Assembly: GCA_016303225.1 (NCBI GenBank) | Contig: JAEDMC010000179.1 | Coordinates: forward strand, 1-5,683 | Direction: 5' to 3' | DNA: 5,683 bases | DNA from: Kiritimatiellia bacterium | GTDB taxonomy: Bacteria > Verrucomicrobiota > Kiritimatiellia > RFP12 > UBA1067 | Shown here: positions 5,678 to 5,683 of the stretch, piece after piece | Layout of the letters: each line of letters starts with the position of its first letter | How positions within the stretch are numbered: the first letter of the stretch is position 1 | Made by a program: the position numbers and the translations under genes | Notes under the pieces: model-generated | Told to the model about the DNA's origin: nothing | Databases searched by the model: none | What the model saw: only the letters and a program-made list of their open reading frames with translations

Positions 5678-5683
5678 CCCGAA

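Larger units (their letters stand above)
5396..5683. other. Non-coding 3' flank rich in small inverted repeats
   Basis: This 288-base stretch after uxaC has no convincing gene. The only long open frame is on the minus strand and runs on antisense through uxaC; in this stretch it uses codons such as tta, cta, tca, agt and aga that the real genes avoid. Base composition drops locally: 5441-5490 has 19 G+C in 50. Inverted repeats include gtgacgtcac (5409-5418), acgaaga/tcttcgt (5443-5474), aagttc/gaactt (5597-5614), gaggcctc (5617-5624), and two overlapping hairpins at 5651-5677. It may hold the operon's 3' end, a regulatory region for a gene beyond the window, a structured RNA or a dispersed repeat; none is identified. 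Confidence 0.5.

Noticed and set aside
1..5683. CRISPR array, tRNA or rRNA genes
   Set aside because: No regularly spaced repeats beyond the single 13-bp pair and no tRNA-like cloverleaf or rRNA signature were seen by reading the sequence.

Overview
The window holds one compact, co-directional sugar-acid operon on the + strand, flanked by short repeat-like or structured non-coding DNA. Four intact genes run from about 394 to 5395: uxuA (mannonate dehydratase), an SDR-family fructuronate reductase (D-mannonate oxidoreductase, the B. subtilis YjmF/UxuB type), an ExuT-type MFS hexuronate transporter, and uxaC (glucuronate isomerase). Together they import D-glucuronate, isomerise it to D-fructuronate, reduce that to D-mannonate and dehydrate it to 2-keto-3-deoxy-D-gluconate (KDG). 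The galacturonate arm (tagaturonate reductase, altronate dehydratase), the KDG kinase and aldolase, and any dedicated regulator are absent from the window.

Layout. 1-50: a tandem 13-bp direct repeat and a perfect 11-bp palindrome, probably the edge of a dispersed repeat. 52-333: the C-terminal end of an upstream protein, possibly a glycoside hydrolase of the alpha-galactosidase kind; its N-terminal part is missing. 334-393: short gap with an AT-rich stretch and a good ribosome binding site. 394-2409: uxuA and the SDR gene, 3 nt apart. 2410-2493: 84-nt gap with a strong GC hairpin. 2494-5395: transporter and uxaC, 1 nt apart. 5396-5683: no convincing gene; this stretch is locally AT-rich and has many small inverted repeats.

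Organism. The genes are GC-rich, with third positions dominated by G and C and near-total avoidance of TTA, CTA and TCA codons. The gene order, the protein sequences and the repeat types suggest a carbohydrate-degrading PVC-group bacterium, for example a gut or rumen Kiritimatiellota/Verrucomicrobiota. This is an impression from sequence style, not a phylogenetic result.

Novelty. I found no clearly undescribed system. The parts most worth a second look are the structured 3' flank (5396-5683), the repeat/coding junction at the left edge, and the mid-operon hairpin between the SDR and transporter genes.
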